From: Nibricoccus aquaticus
GTDB lineage: Bacteria > Verrucomicrobiota > Verrucomicrobiia > Opitutales > Opitutaceae
Length of the DNA stretch: 64,000 bases
Direction: 5' to 3'
NCBI RefSeq assembly: GCF_002310495.1
Contig: NZ_CP023344.1
Coordinates: forward strand, 3,613,501-3,677,500
Numbering within the stretch: position 1 is the stretch's first letter; the number at the start of each line of letters is the position of its first letter. Below the pieces are notes generated by a model, which was not told the origin of the DNA, searched no databases, and saw only the letters and a list, made by a program, of their open reading frames with translations. Below are positions 29,689-38,063 of the stretch, piece by piece. The position numbers and the translations under genes are program-made.

Positions 29689-31653
29689 TCAGCGGACGTC
29701 GAAGGAGTGCGAGTTGAGCGGGAAGAGCGGGTGGCCGAGGCGCTGGGAACTGATCTCTTCGAGCTGCAATCCGACGAGGGGATTATGCGTCATGAAGCGG
29801 AGGAAATCGGCTTTGCTGAAGACGAGGCAGCGGACGTTTTCCTTGGTGCGCACATCGGCGATGGCGGAGCTGTTTTGAAGCAGGCCGATCTCGCCGAAGA
29901 AGCCGCCGGGGCCGAGGCGCGAGAGGATTCTTTTGCCGCGGCTGACGATGACGCGGCCTTCGTACACGACGTAGAATTGGTGGCTGTCCTGGCGTTCGGC
30001 GACGATGGTTTCTTCCTCGTTGTAGGCGATGACCGAGGAGATTTGAGCGAAGCGCGCGACGGCTTGCGGGTGCCAGCTGCGGCAGAAGGAGAGGCGGCGC
30101 AGGAAGGGGACTTTGTGGACGAGGTCGTTGGCGAGGGGAACGCCGAGCTTGGCGACGACGCGTTGCTGGAATTCTTCGAGCGGCAGGATCAGCGCGATCA
30201 CGGGTGTGAGGGCGCGGACCTGGGCTTCGGGGCGGCCGGTGTCGAGGAGGGCGTGAGCGCCGAAGACATCGCCCTCGCCGAGCTCGAGGACGCGTTCGGC
30301 GCGGCCGGATTTCATGCGGCGGTAAACGGCGACGCCGCCGGAGAGGATGATGCCGACCTCGTTGGATTTGTCGGAAAATTTGCGGATGAGGCTCCAGGCT
30401 TTGAATACCTGAGGCTTGGCGCGTTTGACGAGTTCGGCGCGCTCGGCGGGCGGGAGGCGGCGGAAGATGAGGGAGTCGGCGAGCAGGCGGGCGATGGCGT
30501 CGGGGTTGCTAACCTCTTCGGGCTTCGCGCCCCAGCGGTGGAGCATCTGGACGATTTCGCGGTAGCGGGCGCGGGAGCGGACCCAGAGGCTGCGGGCGAC
30601 GGGGCGGCCGATGAAGACGAGGAGCGAACCGATGGCGGCCATGGCAAAGTACTGGCCGGCTTCGCGCCAGTATTCGCCACTGCCGAGAACTTCGCGGACC
30701 TTGCGGTCGGTGGCGTTGAGGACGACGGAAAGCAGGAGGAAGCACCAGGCGGCGCCCCAGACGAGGCGGGCGGCAACGTAGACAGCCTTGACGCGGGCGA
30801 CGCCGAACTTGAGCCGGATTTTCCAGCGGCGGTTCGGGCTGAAGGACATGTTTTTATGCGTGTCCAGAATCTGGCCGCGGAAGAGCACGGAGAGGATTGG
30901 CGTGATGACGCCGCCGGCGCCGGGGCGCAGGATCACGAGGACGGCGATCACGTGGAGCAGGCCCCAGGCGGGTTGATACCACCACAGGAGCGCGGCGGTG
31001 AGGGTGACGGGCATGAACTTGGCGCTCCAGACGCCGACCTGCGTGAGGCGGCTGGTCATGCAGGCGTCTTCGAGATTCACGCCGAAGTAAGGCGTGGGGC
31101 GGATCAGATTGAGTTTCGGGTCGTAGATCTCGCCGCCGCCCCAGACGAGGGTCGAGGCCGCGAGCGCGGAGCCGGCGCTGAGGCCAAGGCAGAGGAGTGC
31201 CCAGCCGATGAATACATCGAGCGCACCGGCGGGGAATGGCGCGGGCCAGGTGAAGGGGCGCGTGATGAGCAGGGTGACGGCGGCGATGAGCGAGAGCCAT
31301 CCGAAGATGATCGGCACCCAGGCGTTGAGCGGGACGGCCCAGCGGCGGGCGCGTTCATCGGGCTCGGTCTGGCGCTCGAGGCGGAGGACGCCGGCGCGCT
31401 GGGCTTTCAAGATGAGTTCGTAATACTCGCGCAGCGGGACGCAGCTGCGGTTGAGGATCACGGCGCGGAGGACGTCGGGGACGGTGGCGGGCGTGGCGAA
31501 GTTGCGCAGCAGATTCCACTGGTCGAGCGTGACAGTGAGGTAGCGTCGTGCAGGGACGTTTTTCAGCACGGAGACGCCGCCGGACATGTCGGCCCGCTGG
31601 ACGTTGGGGTTAAGCCTGAGGGTCTGTGCCGTTAGGACAAGTTGCTCATCCAT
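29689..31653 (-). CDS. Membrane protein with PqqD-like N-terminus, M50-like pseudo-protease core and two cNMP-binding domains
   Basis: 654 aa. Residues 1-95 resemble the winged-helix PqqD-like head of membrane M50 peptidases (YLTVTLDQWNLLRNFATPATVPDVLRAV). Residues ~105-355 hold about six membrane segments. Where M50 proteases have HELGHALAA, this protein reads LSAGSALAA (158-166), and the NPLxxxDGYY-like motif is replaced by RPGAGGVITPILS (243-255), so zinc ligands are missing. Two cyclic-nucleotide-binding domains follow (about 395-495 and 520-635), the second with the typical GGFFGEIGLLQNSSAIADVRT. Such a protein could sense cAMP/cGMP or another ligand at the membrane. The alignment to M50 is by eye. 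Confidence 0.7.
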   Translation of the reverse strand: MDEQLVLTAQTLRLNPNVQRADMSGGVSVLKNVPARRYLTVTLDQWNLLRNFATPATVPDVLRAVILNRSCVPLREYYELILKAQRAGVLRLERQTEPDERARRWAVPLNAWVPIIFGWLSLIAAVTLLITRPFTWPAPFPAGALDVFIGWALLCLGLSAGSALAASTLVWGGGEIYDPKLNLIRPTPYFGVNLEDACMTSRLTQVGVWSAKFMPVTLTAALLWWYQPAWGLLHVIAVLVILRPGAGGVITPILSVLFRGQILDTHKNMSFSPNRRWKIRLKFGVARVKAVYVAARLVWGAAWCFLLLSVVLNATDRKVREVLGSGEYWREAGQYFAMAAIGSLLVFIGRPVARSLWVRSRARYREIVQMLHRWGAKPEEVSNPDAIARLLADSLIFRRLPPAERAELVKRAKPQVFKAWSLIRKFSDKSNEVGIILSGGVAVYRRMKSGRAERVLELGEGDVFGAHALLDTGRPEAQVRALTPVIALILPLEEFQQRVVAKLGVPLANDLVHKVPFLRRLSFCRSWHPQAVARFAQISSVIAYNEEETIVAERQDSHQFYVVYEGRVIVSRGKRILSRLGPGGFFGEIGLLQNSSAIADVRTKENVRCLVFSKADFLRFMTHNPLVGLQLEEISSQRLGHPLFPLNSHSFDVR

Positions 31654-31725
31654 GCTGGTATAGGTCGGCTGCGAGGAAGGGGGAGTTGTGAAGCGCGGGC
31701 GAGAGGAAACTGCCTGCGGGTGGGA

Positions 31726-32199
31726 TCAGGTGGAAGCGTCGGCGGGCGGGGTGGGGGCCGGGCCGATGAGGTCCACGATGATGTCCTGGAGATCTTGAAG
31801 GCGGTAGGGTTTCATCAAATACCTCATGCGGGCGTTGCCTTCGGCCCAGAGATCTTCTTCGAGGACATGACCGCTGAGCAGGAGGATGGGCAGGGCGGAA
31901 TCGAGTTTGTGAAGACGGGCGGAGAGGCCGAGGCCGTCGAGGTTGGGCATGAGGACGTCGGTGACGACGAGGCCGATCTCGGCGCTGCGCTTTTCGAAGA
32001 TGTCGAGGGCTTTGGCACCGTCCTCGGCTTCGATGAGGGTGTAGCCGAGGGGTTCGAGGGAGAGGCGGGCGATGGAGCGGACCTCGGGTTCGTCATCGAC
32101 GAAGAGGATGGTGCCGAGCTTGTAGCCGGGCTGGCCGGGGCGCAGGCGGGAAGCGGTGGAGGGCTTGGCGCCAAAGAGTTTTTTCAGCTGATCGAACAT
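31726..32199 (-). CDS. Single-domain response regulator
   Basis: 157 aa. A receiver domain occupies residues 30-145: acidic pair in ILFVDDEPE, phosphoacceptor Asp in VVTDVLMPNLDG, Thr/Ser switch in LLLSGH and Lys in YLMKPY. Only a short N-terminal extension (MFDQLKKLFGAK) and no output domain, so it is probably a CheY-like or phosphorelay intermediate. The closest kinase in the window is the ethylene-receptor-like hybrid kinase 3 kb away; pairing is speculative. Confidence 0.9.
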   Translation of the reverse strand: MFDQLKKLFGAKPSTASRLRPGQPGYKLGTILFVDDEPEVRSIARLSLEPLGYTLIEAEDGAKALDIFEKRSAEIGLVVTDVLMPNLDGLGLSARLHKLDSALPILLLSGHVLEEDLWAEGNARMRYLMKPYRLQDLQDIIVDLIGPAPTPPADAST

Positions 32200-32383
32200 C
32201 GGAGTGACAGGATAAGTGGAGGGAGTAGCGGCGTTCTAAAAAAGTAGGGCACGTTAACTGATCGGGAAGGAAAAATCGGGCGCGAAGGCTCATAATTGCC
32301 TCATAAAGGCTATTTTGCCGAAAGTTTTACGCCGTCGATGTGCAGGAAGGCACGTGCGCGGATGCCCGGGGGAAATCCTCAGG

Positions 32384-33718
32384 TCAGAAGACACCGGCCT
32401 GGCGGCGTGGGGATTTGAGTGAAGCGCGAGAGGTGCGCGAGGAGCGGGCGTTTTGGATGTCAGCGGGGGTGGCGAGGAGTTCGTCGTCGGTCTCGCCGCC
32501 TTCGAGGGCGACATCGGGGATGCGATTAAAGGCGATGCGGATGGGAGCGTAGTGGAGCGCGCCGAGAGCGCCGCCGTAGACGACGGTGTTTTTGCCGAGC
32601 TTGCGATTGAGGCGGTCGATGGCGGCGTTGAGGCCGGTGCGGGCGTCGCCGGTTTCGAAGAGCGTGGCGGTGTGATTGTGCGCGGGCGAGAGGTGGAAGA
32701 GCGTGACGCCGACGCCGATGGGCTGGGCGCGGGCGGAGGTGGGGCGGCGGTCCCAGAGCTGGTTGAAGACGCGGATGAGTTCGCGCGTGTCCTGAGTTTC
32801 GAGAAAGGTGAGCGCATCGCTCCAGCGGTCGCGGCCGACGTAGCGGAGGCTGAGGTGGAGGCCGCCGGCGTAGGACGCGGAGTGGCGCAGGCGCATGGCG
32901 GCTTTTTGGAGGAGGCGGTGAAGCGTCGCGAGTGCGCTCGACTCGTTGCGCATGTCGGGCGGGAGCACGTGCGAGTGACCGATGGTGCTGCCGGTTTGGG
33001 TGGCGGGACGGTAGACGACAGCGCCGTGGAGGCCGTCGTAGAAGCGCTCGCCCTCGATGCCGCCCCAGATGCGACGAAGATCGGCGCGGGAGGCGGCGCA
33101 GAGTTTTTCGACGGAGTCGAAGCCGGCGGCGAGGAGGCGTTGCTCCATGTTGTGGCCGATGCCGGGGAGGTCGCGCAGGGAGAGTTCGTAGAGGCAGCCG
33201 GGGAGATCGGGGTCGTCGAAGAGGACGAGGCCATCGGGCTTCACGAGGTCGGAGGCGACTTTGGCGAGGAAGGCGTTGGGGGCGATGCCGATGCTGCTGG
33301 TGAGGCACGGGCCGGCTTCGTGCGTGATGGTGCGTTTGATTTGTTGGGCGATGGCCTGGGCTTTTTCGCGGCGGGAAAAATCGCCTGGGAGATCGCAGCG
33401 GACTTCGTCGATGGAGAGGACTTCGGTGACGGGGACGCAGCGCTCGATCATGGCGACGAGGCGGTGATGATATTGCACATACAGCTCGGAGCGCGCTTCG
33501 ATGACGACAAGGCCGGGGCACATCTGGCGGGCCTCGGCGACGGGCGTGCCGGTTTTCACGCCGTGGCGTTTGGCGTCGAGACTGGCGGCGATGCAGGAGG
33601 TGCGTTCGGTCATCACGGGGACGATGGCGACGGGGCGGCCGCGCAGCTCGGGGCGCTCCTGCTGTTCGACGGAGGCGAAGTAACTGTTGAAATCGACGAT
33701 GAGCGTGTGGAGCGGCAC
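32384..33718 (-). CDS. Y-family DNA polymerase (DinB-like)
   Basis: 444 aa translesion polymerase. Catalytic acids are D9 (LIVDFNSYFASVEQQ) and the D104/E105 pair (VLSIDEVRCDL), followed by SSIGIAPNAFLAKVASDLVKPDGL and the helix-hairpin-helix LRDLPGIGHNMEQRLLAAGF. The little-finger region is divergent (GLHLSLRYVGRDRWSD). The last ~45 residues are polar and include no clear beta-clamp motif. The shape is nearer to DinB/UmuC than to inactive ImuB because all catalytic acids are kept. Stand-alone, with no imuA, dnaE2 or lexA nearby. Confidence 0.88.
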   Translation of the reverse strand: MPLHTLIVDFNSYFASVEQQERPELRGRPVAIVPVMTERTSCIAASLDAKRHGVKTGTPVAEARQMCPGLVVIEARSELYVQYHHRLVAMIERCVPVTEVLSIDEVRCDLPGDFSRREKAQAIAQQIKRTITHEAGPCLTSSIGIAPNAFLAKVASDLVKPDGLVLFDDPDLPGCLYELSLRDLPGIGHNMEQRLLAAGFDSVEKLCAASRADLRRIWGGIEGERFYDGLHGAVVYRPATQTGSTIGHSHVLPPDMRNESSALATLHRLLQKAAMRLRHSASYAGGLHLSLRYVGRDRWSDALTFLETQDTRELIRVFNQLWDRRPTSARAQPIGVGVTLFHLSPAHNHTATLFETGDARTGLNAAIDRLNRKLGKNTVVYGGALGALHYAPIRIAFNRIPDVALEGGETDDELLATPADIQNARSSRTSRASLKSPRRQAGVF

Positions 33719-33821
33719 GGCGGGAAAATCGTCCGCGAGAAAAGGGTGTCAAACCGTGCGCGCAGTCGGAGGCACCGATTGTCAGACGGCGCGGAATCTG
33801 CGTGCTTGGCGCGCATCCGCC

Positions 33822-34259
33822 ATGCGCATCGCCGTAATCGCAGACACGCACAATCACCATCCGGCCAGACTGCCGGGGCTGCTCGCGGGCGCAGACGAGC
33901 TGTGGCATCTGGGCGATGTGTGCGAGCCGGAGACGCTGGAGAAATTTGAGCGGTTGGGGCCGCCGTTGCGGGTGGTGCTGGGGAATAACGATTTTTATCC
34001 GGGCTGGCCGCTGACGTTGCGGCTGGAGCGGGAAGGGGTGCGGTTTCATCTGGAGCATATCCCGCCGTCGCGCGCGCCGGTGGGGTGCGAGGTGGTGTTG
34101 CACGGGCACACGCATGTGCCGCGTGACGAGATGTTGCACGGGGTGCGGTGGTTGAACCCAGGGTGCGTGTCGTATGCGAATCGCGGGGCGCCGCCGAGTT
34201 TCGCGTGGTTGACGGTGGAAAAAGGGAAGCCGCTGGGGTGGCGGGTGGTGCGGCTTTGA
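33822..34259 (+). CDS. YfcE/MJ0936-like metallophosphoesterase
   Basis: 145 aa. Calcineurin-like phosphodiesterase: MRIAVIADTHNHHPARL (metal ligands D, H), HLGDVCEPE, LGNND and HGHTHVPRDE followed by LNPGCVS. This is the short MJ0936/YfcE form. Starts at ATG 33822, which begins the conserved motif; earlier codons are outside the family. Divergent from the polymerase gene and 82 bp before the YgjP-like gene. Confidence 0.9.
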   Translation: MRIAVIADTHNHHPARLPGLLAGADELWHLGDVCEPETLEKFERLGPPLRVVLGNNDFYPGWPLTLRLEREGVRFHLEHIPPSRAPVGCEVVLHGHTHVPRDEMLHGVRWLNPGCVSYANRGAPPSFAWLTVEKGKPLGWRVVRL

Positions 34260-34341
34260 GCGGGGCAAACGCGGGCGGAAAAGCGAATATCGCGCTGGCG
34301 TCGCGGAGGTGCGGGCGTTTACTCGCGGGCATCATCAGCAC

Positions 34342-35133
34342 GTGAGCGACGACGCGATCCAACAAAGTTTATTCGATGCATTCACGCCGGAGCCGGGCGT
34401 GCATAAAGGGCCGCCGGCGTCGGGCGGGAATCAGGCGGGGCAGGACGGGATCGTTTTCGAGCGGAGTCATCGGGCGACTAACTACCGGCTGACGTTGCGG
34501 CGTGACGGTGTCGCCGTAGCGACGATACCGGCTCAGGGGACGGAGCGGGATGCGCGGCGTTTCGTGGAGCAGCATCAGGACTGGCTGGAGCGGGCGCGGG
34601 CGCGGCAGAAGTTGAAGCCGCGCGGTGCGGTGGTGTGGACGCTGGGCGCGCATGTGCTGTGGCGCGGGGAGATGATGGAGATCCGCAAGGCGGGAGAAAA
34701 GCAGGTGACGCGCGAGGGGATTTTCGAGGAGCGGCCGATGGTGTCGCTCGGGGCGGATGTGTTTCGCGTGAGCGGTTTCACGGGAGATCTGCGGGCGACG
34801 CTGGAGTCGCACTTTTTGCACAAGGCGAAGATCGAGCTGCCGGGGCGCACGTGGGAGCTGGCGGCGGAGACGGGCGTGGAAGTGAAGGAAGTTTCGGTGC
34901 GCAATCAGCGCACGCGCTGGGGCTCCTGCACGACGGGCGGGGTGATTTCGCTGAATTGGCGGCTGATCCAGACGCCGGCGGCGGTGCGCGATTACATCAT
35001 TTATCACGAGCTGATGCATCTGAAGGAAATGAATCACTCGGCGCGGTTTTGGGCGCGGGTGGAGGAAGTTTGCCCGGGCTGGCGCGAGGCGGAGAAGTGG
35101 ATCAAGCAGAACGGATCGTTGCTGGGGTTGTGA
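34342..35133 (+). CDS. YgjP-like metallopeptidase (M48-related)
   Basis: 263 aa from GTG 34342 (a further GTG at 34309 is possible). The C-terminal half contains the family hallmark RWGSCTTGGVISLNWRLIQTP and the zinc site YHELMHLKEMNHSARFW (HExxH plus a third ligand His). Residues 40-150 form the beta-rich N-terminal half (NYRLTLRRDGVAVATIPAQGTERDARRFVEQHQDWL). Cytoplasmic; biological substrate unknown. Followed by a REP-like hairpin and then the convergent histidine kinase. Confidence 0.88.
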   Translation: MSDDAIQQSLFDAFTPEPGVHKGPPASGGNQAGQDGIVFERSHRATNYRLTLRRDGVAVATIPAQGTERDARRFVEQHQDWLERARARQKLKPRGAVVWTLGAHVLWRGEMMEIRKAGEKQVTREGIFEERPMVSLGADVFRVSGFTGDLRATLESHFLHKAKIELPGRTWELAAETGVEVKEVSVRNQRTRWGSCTTGGVISLNWRLIQTPAAVRDYIIYHELMHLKEMNHSARFWARVEEVCPGWREAEKWIKQNGSLLGL

Positions 35134-35169
35134 ATGGGCGTGGCGTGTGGGCGGAGGCGGAATCGGAAA

Positions 35170-35198
35170 GGCGGGGTCAAGGCTACCCCGCCCTACCT
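35170..35198. repeat. REP-like element E
   Basis: 8-bp stem GGCGGGGT/ACCCCGCC with loop CAAGGCT, then CTACCT. On the minus strand GTAG directly precedes the hairpin. It lies between the stops of the convergent YgjP-like and histidine kinase genes. Confidence 0.6.
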
Positions 35199-35217
35199 CT
35201 GAAGCGGAGGCGGTGCG

Positions 35218-37314
35218 CTAATGGCCGAGGACTTCGCGGACTTTTTCGAGGACCTGGGAGGCGGTGAAGGGTTTGGCGAGGAAGCCGGCGATGCTCTGGC
35301 CGGAGAAGCGGCTGAGGGTCTCTTGTTCGCTGTAGCCGCTCATGAGGATGACGCGGAGGCGGGGATCGATTTCGCGGAGAGCGCGGTAGGTGGCTTCGCC
35401 GTCGAGGCCGGGCATGGTGAGGTCGAGGAGGACGAGGTCGAATTTCTGGCCGGGCTGGCGGGCGAGAGCGAGGGCGGCGTGACCGTCGGAGGCCTCGGCG
35501 ACGGTTTTGCCGGAGCCGCTGAGGACGCGGGCGGCGACGGTGCGGACGGTTTCCTCGTCGTCGACGACGAGGAGCGCGCCACTGGCGGCGGGTGACGGCG
35601 GAGGAAGGCCGGCGTGGGTATCCGGAGTTTTAGGACTGAGGTGGGCGGGGAAGATAATGGACAGAACGGAGCCGTGGCCGGGGATGCTGCGGACGGCGAT
35701 GCCGCCCTTGTGGCCGCGCACGATGCCGAGGACGGCGGCTAGGCCGAGACCGCGGCCGGTGAATTTGGTGGTGAAGAAGGGGTCGAAGATTTTGGCGCAG
35801 GTGGCGTCGTCCATGCCGGAGCCGTTGTCGGAGACTTCGATGCAGACGTGTTCGCCGGGGGTGAGCTGGCCGCGGTGAACGGTGGTGGCGAGCCCGGCGG
35901 CGTCGATGTGGCGGGTTGTGGTTGAGATGGTGATACGGCCGGGTTTGTCGCCGATGGCTTCGGCGGAGTTGCTGACGAGGTTGACGAGGATCTGGCGCAT
36001 CTGGGCGGCGTCGGCCTGGATGGCGGGGAGCTCGGGGGCGAGTGAGTAGTCGAGGGAGTTGTCCTTGCCGGCGCTGACGGTGAGGAGCGCGCGGGCATCC
36101 TCGATGAGGCGGTTGAAGTCGAGGGGGCGAACGACGAAGCGGCCTTTGCCAGCGAAGGCGAGCATCTGGCGGCAGAGGTCGGCGGCGCGGAGGGCGGCCT
36201 GTTCCTGGCGGTTGAGGAGTTCGTGGACGTTGAGGTGCTCGGGCGGGAGTTCCATGCGGGCGAGGCTGGCGTTGCCGAGGATGCCGGTGAGCAGGTTGTT
36301 GAAATCGTGGGCTATGCCGCCGGCGAGGACGCCGAGGCTTTCGAGTTTACGGGTTTCCTGGAGGCGGCGTTCGAACTCGAGGCGGTCGCGTTCGGAGCGG
36401 CGTTGGGCGGTGACGTCGAGGAAGGCGGCAACGCAGCCGCGGGACTGGCCTGTGGTGTCGCGGAGGGGAACGGCGGTGGAGATGAGTTCGAGTTTCTGGC
36501 CGTCGGCGCGGATGAGGACTTCCTCGAAGTTGTGGATGGCGAGGTTTTCGCGGGCGGCGCGCTGCATGGGCAGTTCATGCGGAAGGAGTTCGCGGCCGTC
36601 GTGGAAAACTTTGAAGGTGACGGGGCGGGAGTCGGGCGGGGCGGTGAGTGAGCCGTTGGCGTTTTTGGCGAGGCCGAGGATGCGGGCGAAGGCTTCGTTG
36701 ATGCGGATGTCGCGGCATTCGGCATCTTGGGCGAGGCCGATGGCGACGGGGGCGAGATCGAAAACGGTCTGGAGTTCGGCGACGCGGTTTTGGAGGGACT
36801 GATTCAGGCGGCGGACCTCGGCCTCGGCTTGTTCGCGTTGGGAGATTTCGCGGGAGAGGTGTTCGTTGGCGGCGGCGAGGTCGGCGGTGCGGTTGCGGAC
36901 GCGTTCCTCGAGGGAGTCGTTGAGTTTTTTGAGCTCGGCGGGGCTGGGAAGATCAAGCGCCTGCGGGACGATGCGGATCATGGCGACGGCGGTGATCAGC
37001 GAGATGAGCGCGGTGGCGGCTTTGACCCAGCCGGAGAGCCAGTAGTGGGGATTCCAGATGCTGGAGACTTCGAGGAGGTGGGTGGTGCCGCAGGCGACGA
37101 TGAACGCGCCGAACATCAGGAAGATCACCGGAAACGGGAGATCGCGGCGTTTCCGGACGAACGAAAAAATGATGAGCGGAATGGAGAAGTAGGCGAGGGC
37201 GATGAGGCCGTCGGCGATGGCGTGGAGCGCGATGAGCTCGTGCTGCCAGAAGTAGCATTGTCCGTGCGGCATCAATACAGCGCTGCACAAGCCGGGCGTG
37301 ATGGGTGGAAGCAT
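35218..37314 (-). CDS. Hybrid histidine kinase with ethylene-receptor-type sensor domain
   Basis: 698 aa. Residues ~25-115 form three membrane helices closely matching plant ETR1 and cyanobacterial Etr1: D35, Y42, I45, P46 (ADGLIALAYFSIP), F68, I72, C75 and H79 (FGAFIVACGTTHL) match ETR1 D25, Y32, I35, P36, F58, I62, C65 and H69 at a constant offset of ten. C65/H69 bind Cu(I), the ethylene cofactor. Then a coiled coil (130-185), a PAS domain (185-305), the phospho-acceptor H336 (GGIAHDFNNLLTGILG), an HATPase domain (430-555, NGSGMDD, GRGLGLA) and a receiver domain with D631 (LLLDLTMPGLDG) and a conserved Lys in FLAKPF. No GAF domain, unlike ETR1. ATG 37314 is chosen; Met15 is an alternative start. 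Confidence 0.9.
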   Translation of the reverse strand: MLPPITPGLCSAVLMPHGQCYFWQHELIALHAIADGLIALAYFSIPLIIFSFVRKRRDLPFPVIFLMFGAFIVACGTTHLLEVSSIWNPHYWLSGWVKAATALISLITAVAMIRIVPQALDLPSPAELKKLNDSLEERVRNRTADLAAANEHLSREISQREQAEAEVRRLNQSLQNRVAELQTVFDLAPVAIGLAQDAECRDIRINEAFARILGLAKNANGSLTAPPDSRPVTFKVFHDGRELLPHELPMQRAARENLAIHNFEEVLIRADGQKLELISTAVPLRDTTGQSRGCVAAFLDVTAQRRSERDRLEFERRLQETRKLESLGVLAGGIAHDFNNLLTGILGNASLARMELPPEHLNVHELLNRQEQAALRAADLCRQMLAFAGKGRFVVRPLDFNRLIEDARALLTVSAGKDNSLDYSLAPELPAIQADAAQMRQILVNLVSNSAEAIGDKPGRITISTTTRHIDAAGLATTVHRGQLTPGEHVCIEVSDNGSGMDDATCAKIFDPFFTTKFTGRGLGLAAVLGIVRGHKGGIAVRSIPGHGSVLSIIFPAHLSPKTPDTHAGLPPPSPAASGALLVVDDEETVRTVAARVLSGSGKTVAEASDGHAALALARQPGQKFDLVLLDLTMPGLDGEATYRALREIDPRLRVILMSGYSEQETLSRFSGQSIAGFLAKPFTASQVLEKVREVLGH

Positions 37315-37421
37315 GGCTTGGCTGGATTGGGGCGGAGGCTAGGGGCGCGCCAAACCTGCTGCAAGCGGCGAGCTATGAAAAACCGAGTCGAGGCGGGTAC
37401 AAACCGACCGGCCTGGGGCGA

Positions 37422-37955
37422 TTATTTCGCGTCGCCGTCGATGCCGAGGAGTTCGACTTCGAAGAGGAGGGTGGCGCGGGCGGGGATTTTGCCGCGGCCT
37501 TTTTCGCCGTAGCCGAGCCAGTAGGGGACGATGAGGGTGCGTTTTTCGCCTTTCTTCATCGAGCCGAAGGCTTCGTCCCAGCCGATGATGACGCGGCCAA
37601 AGCCAACCTGGAAATTAAACGGGGCACCGCGGTCGTGGGAGGAGTCGAATTTTTGGCCGTTGAGAAATGTGCCGGTGTAGTGGACGGAGACGATCTGGCC
37701 TTTGAAGGGAGTGGGGCCTTCGCCGGGGGCGTGGACGACGTAGAGCAGGCCGCTCTCGGTTTTGCGGGCGTTGGGATAACGCTGCGCAATGATCATCGCA
37801 TCTTCGGTGGAGAACTGAGGCGTTTCGAGGGCGGCGCGCATGGCGGCGTTGATGGGCTTGCCGGGGTCTTTACGCGCGAAGAGGCCGGAGCGGACGCCAA
37901 TGGCGATGGTGGCGAGAACGACGGCGAGGAGGGCGAGGATGAAGATGCTGCGCAT
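37422..37955 (-). CDS. FKBP-type peptidyl-prolyl isomerase
   Basis: 177 aa. N-terminal membrane anchor or signal sequence (IFILALLAVVLATIAIGV), then an FKBP domain from residue 65: VSVHYTGTFLNGQKFDSSHDRGAPFNFQVGFGRVIIGWDEAFGSMKKGEKRTLIVPYWLGYG. Probably periplasmic, assisting folding of exported proteins. It is slightly unusual in having an Ile-Ile-Gly-Trp where many have VIxGW, which preserves the Trp of the active pocket. Confidence 0.92.
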   Translation of the reverse strand: MRSIFILALLAVVLATIAIGVRSGLFARKDPGKPINAAMRAALETPQFSTEDAMIIAQRYPNARKTESGLLYVVHAPGEGPTPFKGQIVSVHYTGTFLNGQKFDSSHDRGAPFNFQVGFGRVIIGWDEAFGSMKKGEKRTLIVPYWLGYGEKGRGKIPARATLLFEVELLGIDGDAK

Positions 37956-38035
37956 GAGGTCGGAGTGGAGAGAGGTGGGTAGCGAGGGCGGAAGGAGTGG
38001 GGGCGCGAGGAGGGATGAAATCGGGCGGTCGTGGA

Positions 38036-38063
38036 TAACGCGCCGGGACGGCGCGTTCCACCT
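38036..38063. repeat. REP-like element D
   Basis: TAACGCGC-CGGGACG-GCGCGTTCCACCT: an 8-bp stem (AACGCGCC/GGCGCGTT) followed by CCACCT, i.e. GTGG header on the minus strand. It matches the right arm of element C at all outer positions; the differing central bases keep pairing. It runs into the first base of the moaA stop codon. Confidence 0.6.

Noticed and set aside
29467-31635. 722-codon + strand open frame opposite the cNMP-domain gene
   Set aside because: Acidic Gly/Ala/Asp/Glu repeat composition typical of a GC-rich antisense shadow; the minus-strand protein has clear domains.
32384-33718. ImuB (inactive polymerase) assignment
   Set aside because: Catalytic D9, D104 and E105 are present and no imuA/dnaE2 cluster is nearby.
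32526-34268. 580-codon minus-strand frame overlapping the Y-family polymerase
   Set aside because: Arg/Pro/His-rich translation, off-frame to the polymerase which has intact catalytic motifs.
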